Positions 11,071-22,823 of a stretch of 64,000 nucleotides of DNA are shown piece after piece (positions within the stretch are counted from its first letter, which is position 1; each line of letters starts with the position of its first letter). Origin of the DNA: Linnemannia hyalina. Lineage: Eukaryota > Mortierellomycota > Mortierellomycetes > Mortierellales > Mortierellaceae. The stretch spans positions 1,798,001-1,862,000 of the forward strand of contig JAHRHY010000003.1 in assembly GCA_019671135.1 (NCBI GenBank). Direction: 5' to 3'. The notes below the pieces were generated by a model, which was not told where the DNA came from, made no database searches, and saw only the letters and a list, made by a program, of their open reading frames with translations. The position numbers and the translations under genes were made by a program.

Positions 11071-11342
11071 ATGGGTTTCCGTTCGATACAGGGAAAGGCT
11101 CCCAAGGGTTCGCCTCCATCCAAACCCATACCTGAAAGTATAAACCGACCTTCCACTTTGTGATGTAAGTACCTTCTTCTCAATTGTTTGATTTCTTGAT
11201 CACAGGTAAAGGTCGACGCCACTTGGTCGTTGCTCTATTGGGCCTAACCATTCCTTTTCTTTATTATTTTCATGTTTGTCCGCTACCGGTATTGACGACG
11301 GGTACACCTGGCATTTCACCTCCACGCTATGTTGAAGGCTAA
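11071..11342 (+). CDS. tentative small single-pass membrane protein
   Basis: Two exons, 11071-11137 and 11206-11342, would encode 67 aa, joined by a 68-bp intron (GTATAA donor, CACAG acceptor) that keeps frame. The second exon contains one hydrophobic helix (VVALLGLTIPFLYYFHV) preceded by KGRRH, typical of a small membrane protein, perhaps mitochondrial. The first exon is basic and Pro-rich. A stop lies in frame just before an AG at 11068, so the transcript probably has an upstream untranslated exon. I do not recognise the family. The hydrophobic exon is the strongest evidence, and the N-terminal exon is uncertain. Confidence 0.35.
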
Positions 11343-11638
11343 AAACACATCAACTTAACAACATTCAACATCTCCAGCGCCACTGCTAGCGGTGCACATC
11401 GTGGATCCTACGCGAAGTAGGCGTATGTACGTTTGATTCTTTTTGTCGTTATTCTGTTTGCTCGTTTGTGAGTGCCACGAACAAGAATGGTACTTCAAGT
11501 TTTCAACTGATACTAATGATGGTCGCAATACATTAAGAGCCTCTGAAATCATAGTTCATGTCTCATTTACATTAATCTTGTACACACAACATAGTTGATC
11601 GCGAAAAGATGAATGAGGAAAAAAAATGATATATTTGT

Positions 11639-14600
11639 TTAGGAGACAGGGACGCCTTGGCGCGATGGCGTGTTCTGGTAGTGTGCCAGTGGGACATCGT
11701 CGTCTTCGTCCTCCTCCTCAGTTGCCATCCGTGCAGACTGGATCGACAGCGCCATCAGCGTATCGGATTGAGATCCTATCGACTCTTGTCCTGCCTGTGA
11801 CGTGTAGTCGTCCCCATCCGATTCCTCATACGAGTCTGAATAGTCCGTCCCGCTTGCCCTGCTCTCTTCATCGTGTCCTCCCTGGCCGTTCTGCTGTGAC
11901 CGTCCGTATTGCTGCTGCTGCTGTAGTTGTTGTTGATGAGCAGGGCCTCCAGGTGGCATACTGGATCCTTGCTGGCGAGGCCGGGGTGAATGTTGGACTT
12001 GCAAGTTTTGTTGTTGCTGCTTCTCATACTCAGGCCCCTTGACAACTCGCTCAGCCGACTTGCCCGATCCTCGCTGCTGGTTCTTCTTCTTCTTCTGACT
12101 CTTCTTCTTCTTGGGCTTCTTTCCTTCCTTTTCCTCTTTTGACTCGCCACCCTTGGTCGAATCCTTGGCTTGTTGTTGCTGGAGATCGGCCTGCTGCTGA
12201 AGCTGTTGCTGCTGAATGACGCCCAAGTACCAAAACATCATGTTAGAGATCAAGACCTGCTCGTGAAGGGGTCGTCTAGGGTTGGCCAGCTTGACGTGTG
12301 ATAGACGGTAGATGGCTCGCTCGATGTGGATGGGGAGTCGGTTGTAATTGCTGTACTTTGGCCTGTCCGACGTCAATGACTGGCCGTTCATGCTGATAGA
12401 GTGCGTGGTCTCTGCTGTTGTCGCCTGGGCCTTAGCCGAAGTCGACTTGTTATTCCGGGAAAACAGCAATGAAAGTGTCGATGGCTTCTTGACGGTCGTC
12501 TCGGCCGAAGAGGTAGTCGGGGTATTGGCTTCAATGCTGGAAGTCTGGGATGGAGTCGCCGCGGCAGATTTCATTCCTCCAGGAGAAGAGCCCGCTCCTC
12601 CAAGAGTCGATCCGTCTGCGCCCTTCTCGCCCTTTTCCTTGCCCCAGAGCCAAGACCATGACGACGGCTTTTTCTGATGTGTGTGAATGCCAGCCGCTCC
12701 TTGACCAGGCTGCTTGTTCTTTCCTGGAAGGTCGTATTGCTGCTGTGGCCTTGAAGGCTTGTTCGGTGCCGAAGGGTCTTGAGAAGATGGTTGTTGGAGA
12801 AGGTTGTGGGCCAGTTTGACGGGAGGCGGAATGGGATAGTTGATAGTGAAGCTGTCCAGCTTCTCCTTGCGAGACTTTTCCAATGTCTCCGCCAACTGTG
12901 CCATCACCGTGTTTTCGAGCTTTCCGGGCGCGCTGATTCGGAACGAGGGTGTTTCCTCTCCATCATTCAATTCTCCACTTGCCTCTTGATCCCTGCGTTG
13001 CTGTTCCAAAAGGTGAGGCTCGACATATGTGGTGATAGTAGGTTTGGACGAGTCTCGTAGTGTAGACACGAAGCGCTTCAACGGCTGAGTCTCTGTATCC
13101 TTGGTGGGTTTAGGGAGCTCCTCCTGAGGTGTAACGGGAGTAGGGGTGGTGGTGGAATCCTGGGAATCAGATGGACGAGGCAATGGGCCAGGGTCGACCA
13201 GAGAGACTGCCGGATATTCGCCGTTGGCATTGACGGTCTGGCGCAATCTTGAGACGTCATGCCTGGTGTCGTTGGAGGCTGTTGAGTTCCTACGAATCTT
13301 TGTCCTGGCACTCCTTCGCAGCAACGAAAGGGCGCTCCGCTCCAGTCCTCCTGGTCGCTTGACTGTTATCAAGTCCTCTTCAACGGCGTCCGATGGGAAG
13401 TTGCTCCCTAGATAGCGTCAAAACAGAAAATTGATAACGGATTAGAACCTTCATTGTAATGACGATTGTGACAATGCACCAAAGCCCAGTTGTCCTCGCG
13501 CGATGCCAGGTTTAAGCTCATGATAGACATACTTGTTGGAGACGACGCTGAAAGACTGACACTGCGTCTCAGGGATGTCTTTGTCCGTAATGGTGGCTCG
13601 CCCATTTGCTCCAAGGGTGCCGAGAACACTCCTGACAAAAAGTCTTCACCTTCGGGCTCTTCCTCCTCGATCTTTGGCGGTTTGCTGGGTCGATCGTCAG
13701 TATCCTCGTCCGGGTTGTACTGGGCAGACAAAACAGACTTTCGCCGGGTGATAGAAGGGCTTCTCGATGAGACCATTCCGTCCGCGGACTCTGAGTCGAC
13801 TCCGTGCTTTGAGAGCCATCTGTTGTACTCGTTCGGGGCAATCTCAGGATGGAGGTGAAAGGGAACCTAAATATTGCCAAATATCATGTTGCATGGAATT
13901 AAAAGTACAATTAGTGTTGGAACCGGCCTTTCTATTCAACAACCATCAACAATATTACAAGGTTGAAAGGCGCAAACAACCAACAAGCAAGGCGTACATA
14001 CCCAAAACAAATGCGAAGGGTCCGCCGTTTCGATCTGAACCTCCTTCATGTCTTCCTGATCGTCATTGGAACCGGGAGAGTGGGAAGACGGGGCCTCGAT
14101 AATGGGACCATCTTGCGAGATGGTAATGTGTTCGCCTACAAAAATGCTCTGGCGGTTGGATTGGGAGCCTGAACGAACCAATGGCGCAGGGTTGACGGTG
14201 AGTGTGTCTTGGCCACCATTCTGACTTTGCTTGTCAGTTGATCCAGGTTGCTGAGGCTGTGTCGCTTCTGGGGTGGAGGTGGTAGAGGAGGATGACGAGG
14301 ACGCTGAAGAGGCGGTTGGGGATGTGCTCGAAGTGGAGGCTTTTGGTTCTGAATCACAGTTGTCTGGGTCCATTGTGTTGGCTGTGTTGTCGATGTGGTT
14401 TGAGTTCGCGGTGTCGAGGACGTTGAGTCGTTTGTTATCGTCACCTAGCGGACTTGATGGTTGAGCACAGTCAGGTAAGTCCTGTGGGTGAGAATCCAAG
14501 TGAGAGCTGCTTGCAGCAATGTCCTATGAGGTCCAGTGTCAAGAGAGGATATGTATTAGATTAGCCTCAGTTGAAGAGGGGAAGAAGAGAAAAGGTGAGA

Positions 14601-15455
14601 AAGAAAGAGAAGAAAGAGAAAGAGAGTGAAGGGGACAAGCGGAAAGAAGAGTGGGGGAGAGAGTGAAAAAGAGAGGGAAGAGTGTGAGAGAAAGAGAGCG
14701 AAACATAATATCGAAGGAGAGCGCTAATAAACATTAAAAGTCTGGCTGGCTAAACGAGAGCGAGCTCCAAGGACCAAGAAAGTATCCTTTCCAAGCCTAT
14801 TGTCCTGTCCAGCTTCCCGTCGTTGTTGTTGTTATTGTTGTTGTTGTTTTACAGTTTGGCTGGGCTCTTTGCCACATTCGACTGCTCCCTACCGTGGCCC
14901 TTGGGGTCGATGATGTTGTTGTTCTTCCTGTAGTTCTAGCTGCTCTAGTTTAGCTGGTCAGTCTTGTGCAGTCAGTCAGTTGGTTGGTCGTATGTTCCTC
15001 TTGGTATCCCCCTTGAAGACGCAAAGAGTGGCAGTGAATGTGCAGGGTCGATCCTACTTCTCGCATGGCGTTTTTTGTTGGGGTGGCGCTCCTGGCAAAA
15101 TATGTATGATTGAACGAAGGAAGCCCCATGGAGAAAGAAGACGAGAGGGGGGGGGGGGGGTGATGGGACAACAATAGGACAGGGACGGTGACAGGGGCGA
15201 AAGAAAGAAAAGAAGGAAAGGGTAAGTGGTAGAAAGAGGCACTAGTCGGATGTGCTGCTGTACCTGAAGATGCAGAACAGCGGCAGATGGATCTTCCTGC
15301 GCAGGGGCTGATTCGAACATCTGGCCGTCGAGTGCGATGACTTCGCGTCTGTTTCGGCTGTCTGCAGAGTGTTTACGAGGGCGATTTTGGTGGGAGTGGG
15401 TGAGTTTGTTGTCGGCCGAGGTCAGGGTGGATGAGTCGATGCTCTCTGCGGACAT
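11639..15455 (-). CDS. Zds1/Zds2-family protein (Zds C-terminal domain)
   Basis: Four exons, 15455-15264, 14523-14002, 13866-13533 and 13407-11639, code about 938 aa. The exon 2-3 junction restores SHLFWVPFHLHPEIAPNEY, the conserved N-terminal motif of this family. Late in exon 4 is YNRLPIHIERAIYRLSHVKL followed by ANPRRPLHEQVLISN, the signature of the Zds C-terminal domain. In yeast, Zds proteins bind PP2A-Cdc55 and control mitotic entry and exit, mRNA export and polarity. Here the domain is followed by about 200 residues rich in Gln, Lys and acidic residues, whereas the yeast proteins end soon after it. Ser/Thr-rich linkers separate the motifs. Intron 1 is 740 bp, with a pyrimidine tract of over 100 nt before its acceptor. 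Confidence 0.9.
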
Positions 15456-16847
15456 TGGACGGTGTGAGAGAGTGGGAGAAGAGAGTGTGTGTGTTGAAGA
15501 GTGGCGGTGGCTACGTTGTGTGTGGTGAATGAGTGAGGGGCTGCCCAGGCCAAAGGTGATGTATTCTCCCCTGAATAAAAAGGTAGGAGGGAAAGAAGAA
15601 TGGGGTGGGTGAAGAAGAAGTGTGAGGCGAGTGAGAGGTCGGAATAAACAAAATAGGACGAATAGTCAGTTTGGTACACTTTTTTGTTGTTCTTTGTTGT
15701 TGAAAAAGAAGAGAGGAGCAGAAGACAAGAATAGCCGGGAGCAGGGGCGGGCGAAAGAGTTGGGAGATAAATACCCAGAGAGAGTGAGAGAGAGAATGAA
15801 GAAAGAGAGGGGCTAAAAGGGAGTCAAAGGGAAGAGAGGAAGAAGGAGCAAAGGAAAGAGCGAAAAGGAACAACAAAGGGACATCAAAGGTCGAGAAGGA
15901 AACAGCCACTTTGAAGAACAAAACAAGAGAGACTAGACGACAAGAAGACACTAAAAGGAGTCAAGTGTAGAAGAGGAATTGGACAAACAAAGAAAGGGTG
16001 AATGAGGATGAAAGGGAGGTAGAGGAGGCAGGAGGAGAGGACAAGGAGAGGCAACTGTTCGCTGATGAAAAAAGGGAAATGAAAACACACACACAAACAT
16101 ACACACATAAGGGGAAGATAATGTGCGCAAACACATCAACAAAAGCAACCGACACCAAGACACAAACCCCAAGAAAGGGATTTATGAACGAAGAACAAGG
16201 CGACAAGCAAGAGCACACGATGATTGATAGCAACTACAAAATGATTGCAAACGTATAATTGTAAATGAGGATGGCAAGGGGCAAAGCACCGACTCCAATT
16301 GAAAAGCGTGTGTGCGTGTGAAGACAAAGCAATGATAATAATGACAATAATAACGAAGTTGAAGTGGCCAAAAAAACAAGCCCAATTTCAATTTGCTCGT
16401 CTGATTGGCTGCTGATCGTCCCTGAATCAAATTGTGATTGATTCGAAGGGTGACATTGGACATGGAACGAGGGGAAGGTTTGACGAAGGGACAAGATAAA
16501 ACACGTACAGCTATGTTGCCGTTGTGATGATATTTTTTTGCACCTGAATCTTGCATTGGCACTGACCAAGCAGAGCACGACAGTAAGATACAGCCGATGC
16601 TGTTGTGGACAGGAACAGGAAGAGAACGATGGATCGATCGTTCCGTCAAGGAGTCAGTCCTCCTTCCAGCATAGCGAAAACCTACTCCGCCATTGCCTGC
16701 AGAAGGGAAAAAGTGAACTCGCCGCAGATCAAAAGTCATCCAAGTCACGTGTAATGACTGTACGCTTTTTTCTGGACTTGCTACTTGCCCTCATCATGCG
16801 CCAGCTTCCTCACCTTCCATCAACTCCTCATCTCCTCTACATCAAAC
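15456..16847. other. divergent interval between the Zds gene and ATP18
   Basis: From 15550 to 16130 the plus strand is purine-rich, so the Zds side has a long C/T-rich leader. A TCACGTG motif lies about 100 bp before the ATP18 ATG. The open frames here are low-complexity and I do not call them. Confidence 0.5.
16746..16751. promoter_or_regulatory. CACGTG E-box upstream of ATP18
   Basis: The core lies within AGTCACGTGTAATG, 97 bp before the ATP18 start. bHLH-class factors bind this palindrome. Function is inferred from position. Confidence 0.35.
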
Positions 16848-17445
16848 ATGCGTGCCTGGTCTACCCCTTTCTTTCGCCCTTTGGCTCCTTTCCTGGCCGG
16901 AGGTGTCGTCACCTTCTACCTCATCAACGCTGCTCAGGAGACCATGTTGAAGAGTACGTATTTCAACCAACCCATCTGCCACACATTTTCTCTCGACTTC
17001 TCAGGATCAGCAGACAAACCATCAGTTCCAGTCAGACTTTCGACAGCACCTCTTTGTTGCCACACACTTCTCAACCACCAACGACTTGACTATCGTCTTG
17101 CAGGATAAGAGTTTCATAACGCCTAATACTCTACGCTACTTGGCAAAGGATCACGACAAGACATATCGATACAAGGACATGAGGCGTCCGACAATTGCCG
17201 AGTGTTGTCTGCGTGAATGGAGATGATAGAGAATTGACCTATATGCTATTTATCGTTCGTTTTATTGTGCAATAGGCGAGTCGTTCAGGAACGATCCCCG
17301 CAACCCCAAGTGTAAGAGCTGGACATTGACCTTGTATGTTATATTGGGACGTAAAGCTGAATACCATTGACGGTTTGTACTGACCTTCCCTTTTCGCCGT
17401 TGTTTCATTATCATAGTCACCGGCAAGAAGGAGGAGCACCACTAG
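16848..17445 (+). CDS. ATP18: mitochondrial ATP synthase subunit j (Atp18)
   Basis: Exons 16848-16953, 17276-17311 and 17417-17445 give 56 aa, matching the small size of yeast Atp18 (59 aa). The N-terminus MRAWSTPFFRPLAPFLAGG is followed by a single membrane helix, then SESFRNDPRNPK, the conserved NDPRNP motif, and a short charged tail FTGKKEEHH. Subunit j is an accessory membrane subunit of the F1Fo ATP synthase, involved in dimerisation. An AATAAA at 17471-17476 is the likely poly(A) signal. The middle exon is only 36 nt, and the frame is intact across both introns. Confidence 0.88.
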
Positions 17446-18052
17446 ACTCTTGTACTCAACAACAGCATCAAATAAAAGTTGTACGCTAGATCCAAAAAAT
17501 AGAGGCAGATCTGATTCAAAAGAAATTAAAGCATTCCCAACAGCATCAGTGTGAAATCCTCTTGTTCATGCTCCTTGATTGTGATGGAATGACAGGTACG
17601 AGGGGTTATTACAAGCCTGACTCGTGAAAAGGACAGAGAGGCTACTTGTTGCCAGCAATGAGAAGGAGAGTGAGTGTAAGGGTGGATGAGTAAGGTCGTT
17701 TTCTAGGGCGTGTGCGTTTACGCAGCGAGCGAGCGTGGCGCGTCTGTTCTTCCAGATCACACCGCAGCAAACGTGTGCCTGGCAATGTTCATCACACCCG
17801 GTTTGTTTCCCTCCTTTCCACAGCTGCCCCTTAACGTTGTTTGTTTTGATTTCCATCGACATTTTTTTTGTCCCTCTCTTCCACTGTGGACAAGAAGAAA
17901 AAGGCTGTCAGGGTGTGCTTGTGTGCAAATGCTGTGACAGGACTGAGTGCTGAGGAAGCACCGTCTGGCTTGACACACACATATATATTTTTTACTTCGT
18001 TATCATCTCTTGTTCATCCTCACTCATCCCGACACTCTCTCATTTGCTCGTC
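17446..18052. other. intergenic region, ATP18 3' end and eIF3k promoter
   Basis: It contains the ATP18 poly(A) signal and an AT-rich TATATAT stretch near 17991-17998, about 55 bp before the eIF3k ATG, followed by a C/T-rich leader. No gene was seen. Confidence 0.45.
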
Positions 18053-19376
18053 ATGGCCCGCGTCTCCAACACCCCTGCCTCCCGCCCTGAGGTCATCCAG
18101 TCGCTCATCGACGGAGTCGACAGATACAACCCCGATAACGTCTCTATTCTCGAGGAGTATCTCGCCACACAGTGCACCAACAAGGAGTGCGATGCCATGG
18201 CCAACTTGGCCATCCTCAAGTTGTAAGCATCCTACTTTCCATAACTGCTTGTAACTCCAGGGACCAGTTTCTCTCTCCCTAGAAAGCGAACATAAGGGCA
18301 GCAGGACAACTATCAACTGTCTGTGCAATTCACAACAGGATACTATATCGCATACACTTGTATTCTTCGCAGAGGCGAACGTATGCTCAGGGCTACAGGA
18401 TCACCATATCGCAGTGGAGGAACTGCGGCTACGCACATTAGATCAACTATCGCCAACGCGAAAAACGTGCCCTCGGAAGAACGTTTAATGCGGTTAACAT
18501 GGACAACGTTTACTTGATGATCACCAGCAGGGTTTTCTAACGTTCATAACCAATTGGCTCCTGGACAACTCCCCTATTAGGTACCAGTTCAACGCTCACT
18601 TGACCAACGACCAGGTCGTCAACAACATCTTGGTCAAGGCCCTGACTACTTTGCCCGAGCCCGACTTCAACCTGTGCTTGTACCTCTTGAACGAGCAGAT
18701 GGTCACAGAGGAACCCGTCGTCCGCTTGATCGCCCTTCAGGATTTGATTGAGCAGGCACGCTTTGCCGATTTCTGGAAGCTCTACGAAGGCGATGATATC
18801 TACAAGGAGTTGACCGCCGAGGTTCTTGGATTCGAGGACTCGATCCGCGCCAGTACGTTCATGTCGGGTTGAGATGCTTTTATCGATGGGCACCTCATTT
18901 AGAGTGCTTTGGTGTTCAATTCGAAAGTCGATCGATTTCTGATCTGGCGCGCCTCTGTACAACTTTCTCAAAACTCACCACCTCATCGACTTGCTTATTA
19001 TCGCCTGCTTGCAATAGACATTGCCGGTGCTATTGCTATGACTTTCCAGTCGATCGAGACCGACAACTTGGGAGCATACCTCCACTTGAAGGGTCAGGCT
19101 TTGGCAGATTTTATCAAGGCTCAGGGATGGACTGAGAGCAACGGCGTTGTTGCCATCCCCGTCAACAAGGATAACGAGGCCAAGACGACCGTCTTGACTG
19201 AGAACATCAAGTTTGAGCGTACGTTTTTTTTACCGAATATGATTATCATTGCAATTGATTGATCGTCCTGAAAGCGTGTCTTCTTTCGATATGAATTATT
19301 GTCGTAACGCATGTTTTCCTTCTGTTTGTGCTTAATAGAATTGACGAAGGTCATTGGTCACTCCAACGATGCATAA
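18053..19376 (+). CDS. translation initiation factor 3 subunit k (eIF3k)
   Basis: Four exons, 18053-18222, 18581-18852, 19018-19218 and 19339-19376, encode 226 aa (human 218). Diagnostic stretches are SLIDGVDRYNPDNVSILEEY near the N-terminus and LANLAILKLYQFNA across the first intron, followed by a helical PCI-type body and a winged-helix C-terminal part ending KVIGHSNDA. eIF3k is a non-core subunit of eIF3, which scaffolds the 43S pre-initiation complex; it is absent from budding yeast but present in many other fungi. The gene lies among other translation genes but has its own promoter. The start ATG is in a good context (GTCATGG). Confidence 0.95.
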
Positions 19377-19957
19377 AAGAGAAGAACGAAAAGTAGTAAT
19401 TTACGCCGAATAAAACACCAAAATATCTCTGCGAGAAGAACCGTGTAATGTTTTGAGGTCGAAGCACAGATCATGACTAGTTACGGGGGCGTAGCTCCTT
19501 CTTCTTGTGACTGAGTTGTGCTCTCGAGAAATGTGCGAGAGTGCGAGAGTACGAGAACAAAAAGAATGGGGAAAAGTCAAACGAATGATCGGATGGCCTA
19601 CTTGTTGTACGCAACGAAATGAAGAAAGTCGACAAAAGACAAAGGATAAGAGGTCCCGGTAGAAACTTGTCCCTTTTGCCAGGAACCAGTCCCCACTTCA
19701 TTTCCTTTTCTCTGGAATTGAACAACAAAAGGGCCGAGATTTCTTTATCGCCAATAACCTCGCCACATTTCTAATTCGGTCTTTACGTTTTATCACCCTT
19801 CTTTTCCTTCTTTCTCTTCTTCTTTCTCCTGCCTTCTTCCTTCCTTCCCCTTTCACTCCACTCTACACTCCATTATAGCACTATTATCCTTCACCTACCA
19901 ACTACTCTCTTCCTAAACCCCTCCTCCTCTCGACAAACGTAAGACAATTGACCGAGA
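19377..19957. other. intergenic region, eIF3k 3' end and TLC-gene promoter
   Basis: An AATAAA-like element follows the eIF3k stop. A C/T-rich leader runs from about 19790 to 19930 before the next ATG. No gene was seen. Confidence 0.45.
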
Positions 19958-21700
19958 ATGACAAGCTCTATATTCGAAACCCTGGGCGTCAGTATGCTGG
20001 AGCACCACTGGACAACACTCTTATCCTCTGCCGTTGTCTGCGGCATCATCGTCCAGCTCTCACAGGTCATCTGCCCCATTCTGTTTCCTGTCACCTACCC
20101 CAAGCTACAAGGATCCAAGAAGCTAAACTGGGATGGTATGTGTCTCCCTCTCACTCATTTCTTCTCTGAAGCTGAAAAGAGATTGTGAAATCTTTTAGAA
20201 GGAAGTACCTTTGCATTTCGAGAGAGACAGCCTGAACTCACTTTTACGTCACTTTTTTTTTTTTTTTGGTTATGAATGACTTGATAGTCCATGTAGTGTC
20301 GACAGTCCATGCTCTTACCATTGTCTCCTTGGCGACCCCACTGTTCTGGAATGAGAACCTGACACAGAACAGGATCTTTGGATACGATTTCTATGCTGGC
20401 CAGGTCTACGCCGTCTGTTGCGGGTAAGAGGACAGTCAAGGCCAATCCAAAACGGGTGTACAGGAAAGACGCTCAGGAGCAACAAGGCAGGAGTAACCGG
20501 ACAGCAGGATTGACGGACACGCATACACAACTCCGAGCTCTTGGCATGAACAGTCGACCACGAGCATATACTCCGGACCAAACGGCAAAAGAAAAGTGGG
20601 ATGAGACTGTGGGAAGTTTGGATCCTTTCCCTTCTCCTTAGTTGTACCCCCCCTTTTCCTTTTGCCCAAAATCAACTCTATTTTTTCTTTCTTTTGTGAC
20701 AATTTCTGTGCAACCCACATCTCTGGGCTTTGACGTTTTTTTTTTATTTTGGTTGGGGTGGAGACAGAGAGAGCAAGAAAGGGTTTCTGTGTGCAGGACT
20801 TCAACGCAGCTCTTTGACAGCAATACCAATGACTAACGTTAAATTGTCCACTTTTGATAAATGTTTTTCTTGAATGAGCATAGATACTTCTTATGGGACA
20901 CCATCCACAGCATCCGACATATCAAGGATTTTGGCATCGGTTTTGTCTTGCACGGAATCTGCTCCTTCAGCGTCTTCATCTTCAGCTTCGTACGTTGCCC
21001 CCTTCTGTTGCCCTTGCGCTTTTGTTCATGCTGTGAATATGCATGGCAATCATTCCTGCATGCTGTCTTTTGTCTTTTTTATGCATGGGACGACAGGTTT
21101 GCAAAGTGTGGAAGAATGGTCGGAGAACATGCCAATCTCGCTCACACACGTTTTTTTCTCTCTGCTTTACTGCTTAATAGAGACCATTCTTGCAATACTA
21201 TGGTAGCTACTACTTGATGTTTGAGCTGAGCACACCCTTCCTTAACATCCATTGGTTCATGGTACGTCAACAAAATCACGGCCGTCACTTGATGAAAAGT
21301 TTATTCGCTTTACGACAACATTTTCCATAGGGAACAACCCCACACCTTCGGGAAGATACAAGTTTGTAGACTTAGCGACTGACACTTACGAATTGGTTCA
21401 CTTTACTAGGACAAGACAGGATTGACAGGATCGATCTACCAAAAGATTAACGGCTTATTTTTGTTGACCGTGTTCTTCTGTGTGCGCATCGTGTTTGGCG
21501 TCTACACAACCTACGAATGCTTGATGAGCGTGCTACCTGTCCTAGATTTGGTCCCCATGCACCTAAGAGTGGTCTATACCAGTGCCAACGTTGCACTGAA
21601 CTCGCTCAACGTGTTTTGGTTCTACAAGATGGTCTCCTCCCTCGCAAGGCGGTTCTCGACACCCAAGCACGACGCGGCCAACAGAAAACGCGAGCAATAA
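19958..21700 (+). CDS. TLC-domain membrane protein (TMEM56/TLCD4-like)
   Basis: Five exons, 19958-20135, 20288-20423, 20884-20989, 21181-21261 and 21410-21700, encode 263 aa with about six membrane helices. The TLC core is recognisable from LWDTIHSIRHIKDFGIGFVL through YYLMFELSTPFLNIHWFMDK, the usual spacing in TMEM56-like proteins. TLC proteins (TRAM, LAG1, CLN8) handle or sense lipids, and the exact substrate of this subfamily is not clear. The C-terminus is basic (RRF...NRKREQ), as expected for a cytosolic tail of an ER membrane protein. All four introns keep frame. Confidence 0.85.
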
Positions 21701-21992
21701 GGATAGACAAAGAACCTCTCTAATACAAGCAAAACCCGAACGTTTGAGTCTCAATCTCATTGGTGTCCAATGAGAAAAACATTTCATTGTTTTTCACCTA
21801 CCCCTCTTACGTATTCCTCACACCATCTTCTCACCCTCGCATTGATATGTTGGAGAAAGGATTTTATTTGTGTTGAACACTCTGTCCGTACTACCCTTTG
21901 TTTGTGTTCTGGTTCTTGACGGTGGGCACCAAGGTACCAATTCACACTATTTACATCGCCTGACGATAGCTGGGGCACTCAGGAATAAGCCT

Positions 21993-22348
21993 CTACTGCG
22001 CCTTCTTGCGGAAAGACACACCTATTTCGCATATAAGGAAATCCATTAGTAATGACTTCCACAGCAACATTCTCATCAGTCCGCTACTCTCTTTTCTTGC
22101 TCCGTTACAAAGCAATAAGTACCCTCGGAGAGTTTGGCCAATCCACCGGTGGGCTGTGAAAGGACATTGCTGCATTTGGGGCAGTTGACGACGATGTCGG
22201 CGTGGGAGAACACGGTAGTAATGGTCTGACAGGCGTTGCACTTGACGTCCATGTAGAACGAATCGGGCGATTGGACGACTCGCTTCAGCTTGTGGGTTGT
22301 TGCCTCCTTGGCGGGCGATGGGTGGAGGATATCTTCTGCGAGGGTCAT
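21993..22348 (-). CDS. RPS27: 40S ribosomal protein eS27 (RPS27)
   Basis: Exons 22348-22123 and 22021-21993 encode 84 aa, the normal eS27 length. The protein starts [15 protein letters not shown], followed by [18 protein letters not shown] and a Cys4 zinc finger C-x2-C-x15-C-x2-C (CNAC...CPKC). [12 protein letters not shown] then leads across the 101-bp intron to GVSFRKKAQ. It is a zinc-binding protein of the small ribosomal subunit. It converges with the TLC gene and diverges from the THYN1-like gene. A retro-insertion lies in the interval upstream of its promoter. Confidence 0.97.
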
Positions 22349-22524
22349 TTGTTGGATACTTTTTCTTTTGTCGGAAAAGAGGTTTGGTGCCGTAGAGAAG
22401 GACTGTGTTTGAGGAAGTGAAAGTGCAGGTGGAGGAGGTGAGAGAAGAGAAGGAGGGGATTGCGGAATTTTTTATTTCTCAAGGAGGGACGGCTGCGGCT
22501 GGCGCCACTAATTTCCGAACCCAT

Positions 22525-22530
22525 CACGTG
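22525..22530. promoter_or_regulatory. CACGTG E-box between eS27 and THYN1-like gene
   Basis: The core lies in CCATCACGTGTAGG, about 180 bp upstream of the eS27 start and on the eS27 side of the insertion. Confidence 0.35.
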
Positions 22531-22564
22531 TAGGTGGGACCAACTTCACTGTATGTTTGTTCGC

Positions 22565-22789
22565 GCACCTTCAGCTCTTGTTCCAAGGGTCGTCTGGACC
22601 CGGTGAGGACGGACTGTACAATCCTCATGTGCGTTTAGGATATTTTACTGAGTGAGGTAGATGATGTGCACGTACGAGGAACACTTAGACAGCTCCACTT
22701 TTTAATTGGACAAAACTGATGTGTCGTCACTGACGGTCATCCTTACCTTAAAAAAAAAAAAAAAAAAAAGCACCTTCAGCTCTTGTTCC
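22565..22789 (+). mobile_element. poly(A)-tailed retroposed insertion with 20-bp target-site duplication
   Basis: The identical 20-mer GCACCTTCAGCTCTTGTTCC occurs at 22565-22584 and 22770-22789. Between the copies lie 165 bp of unrelated sequence plus a pure run of 20 A (22750-22769) abutting the second copy. A 3' poly(A) directly followed by a target-site duplication is the hallmark of LINE-type reverse transcription at a nick. The body has no open frame of note and no clear Pol III B box, so it may be a SINE-like RNA, a retro-copied non-coding RNA or a 5'-truncated LINE end. I could not name the source. The long exact repeat suggests the insertion is recent. Confidence 0.7.
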
Positions 22790-22823
22790 TTCCCACACAA
22801 CACACACCCACAAGTTACACGCA

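Larger units (their letters stand above)
22349..22823. promoter_or_regulatory. divergent promoter of eS27 and THYN1-like gene, split by an insertion
   Basis: The interval holds a C/T-rich eS27 leader on the minus side (22380-22490), a CACGTG at 22525-22530 and the retro-insertion at 22585-22769. Without the insertion and one direct-repeat copy, the two starts would be only about 270 bp apart. Confidence 0.5.
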
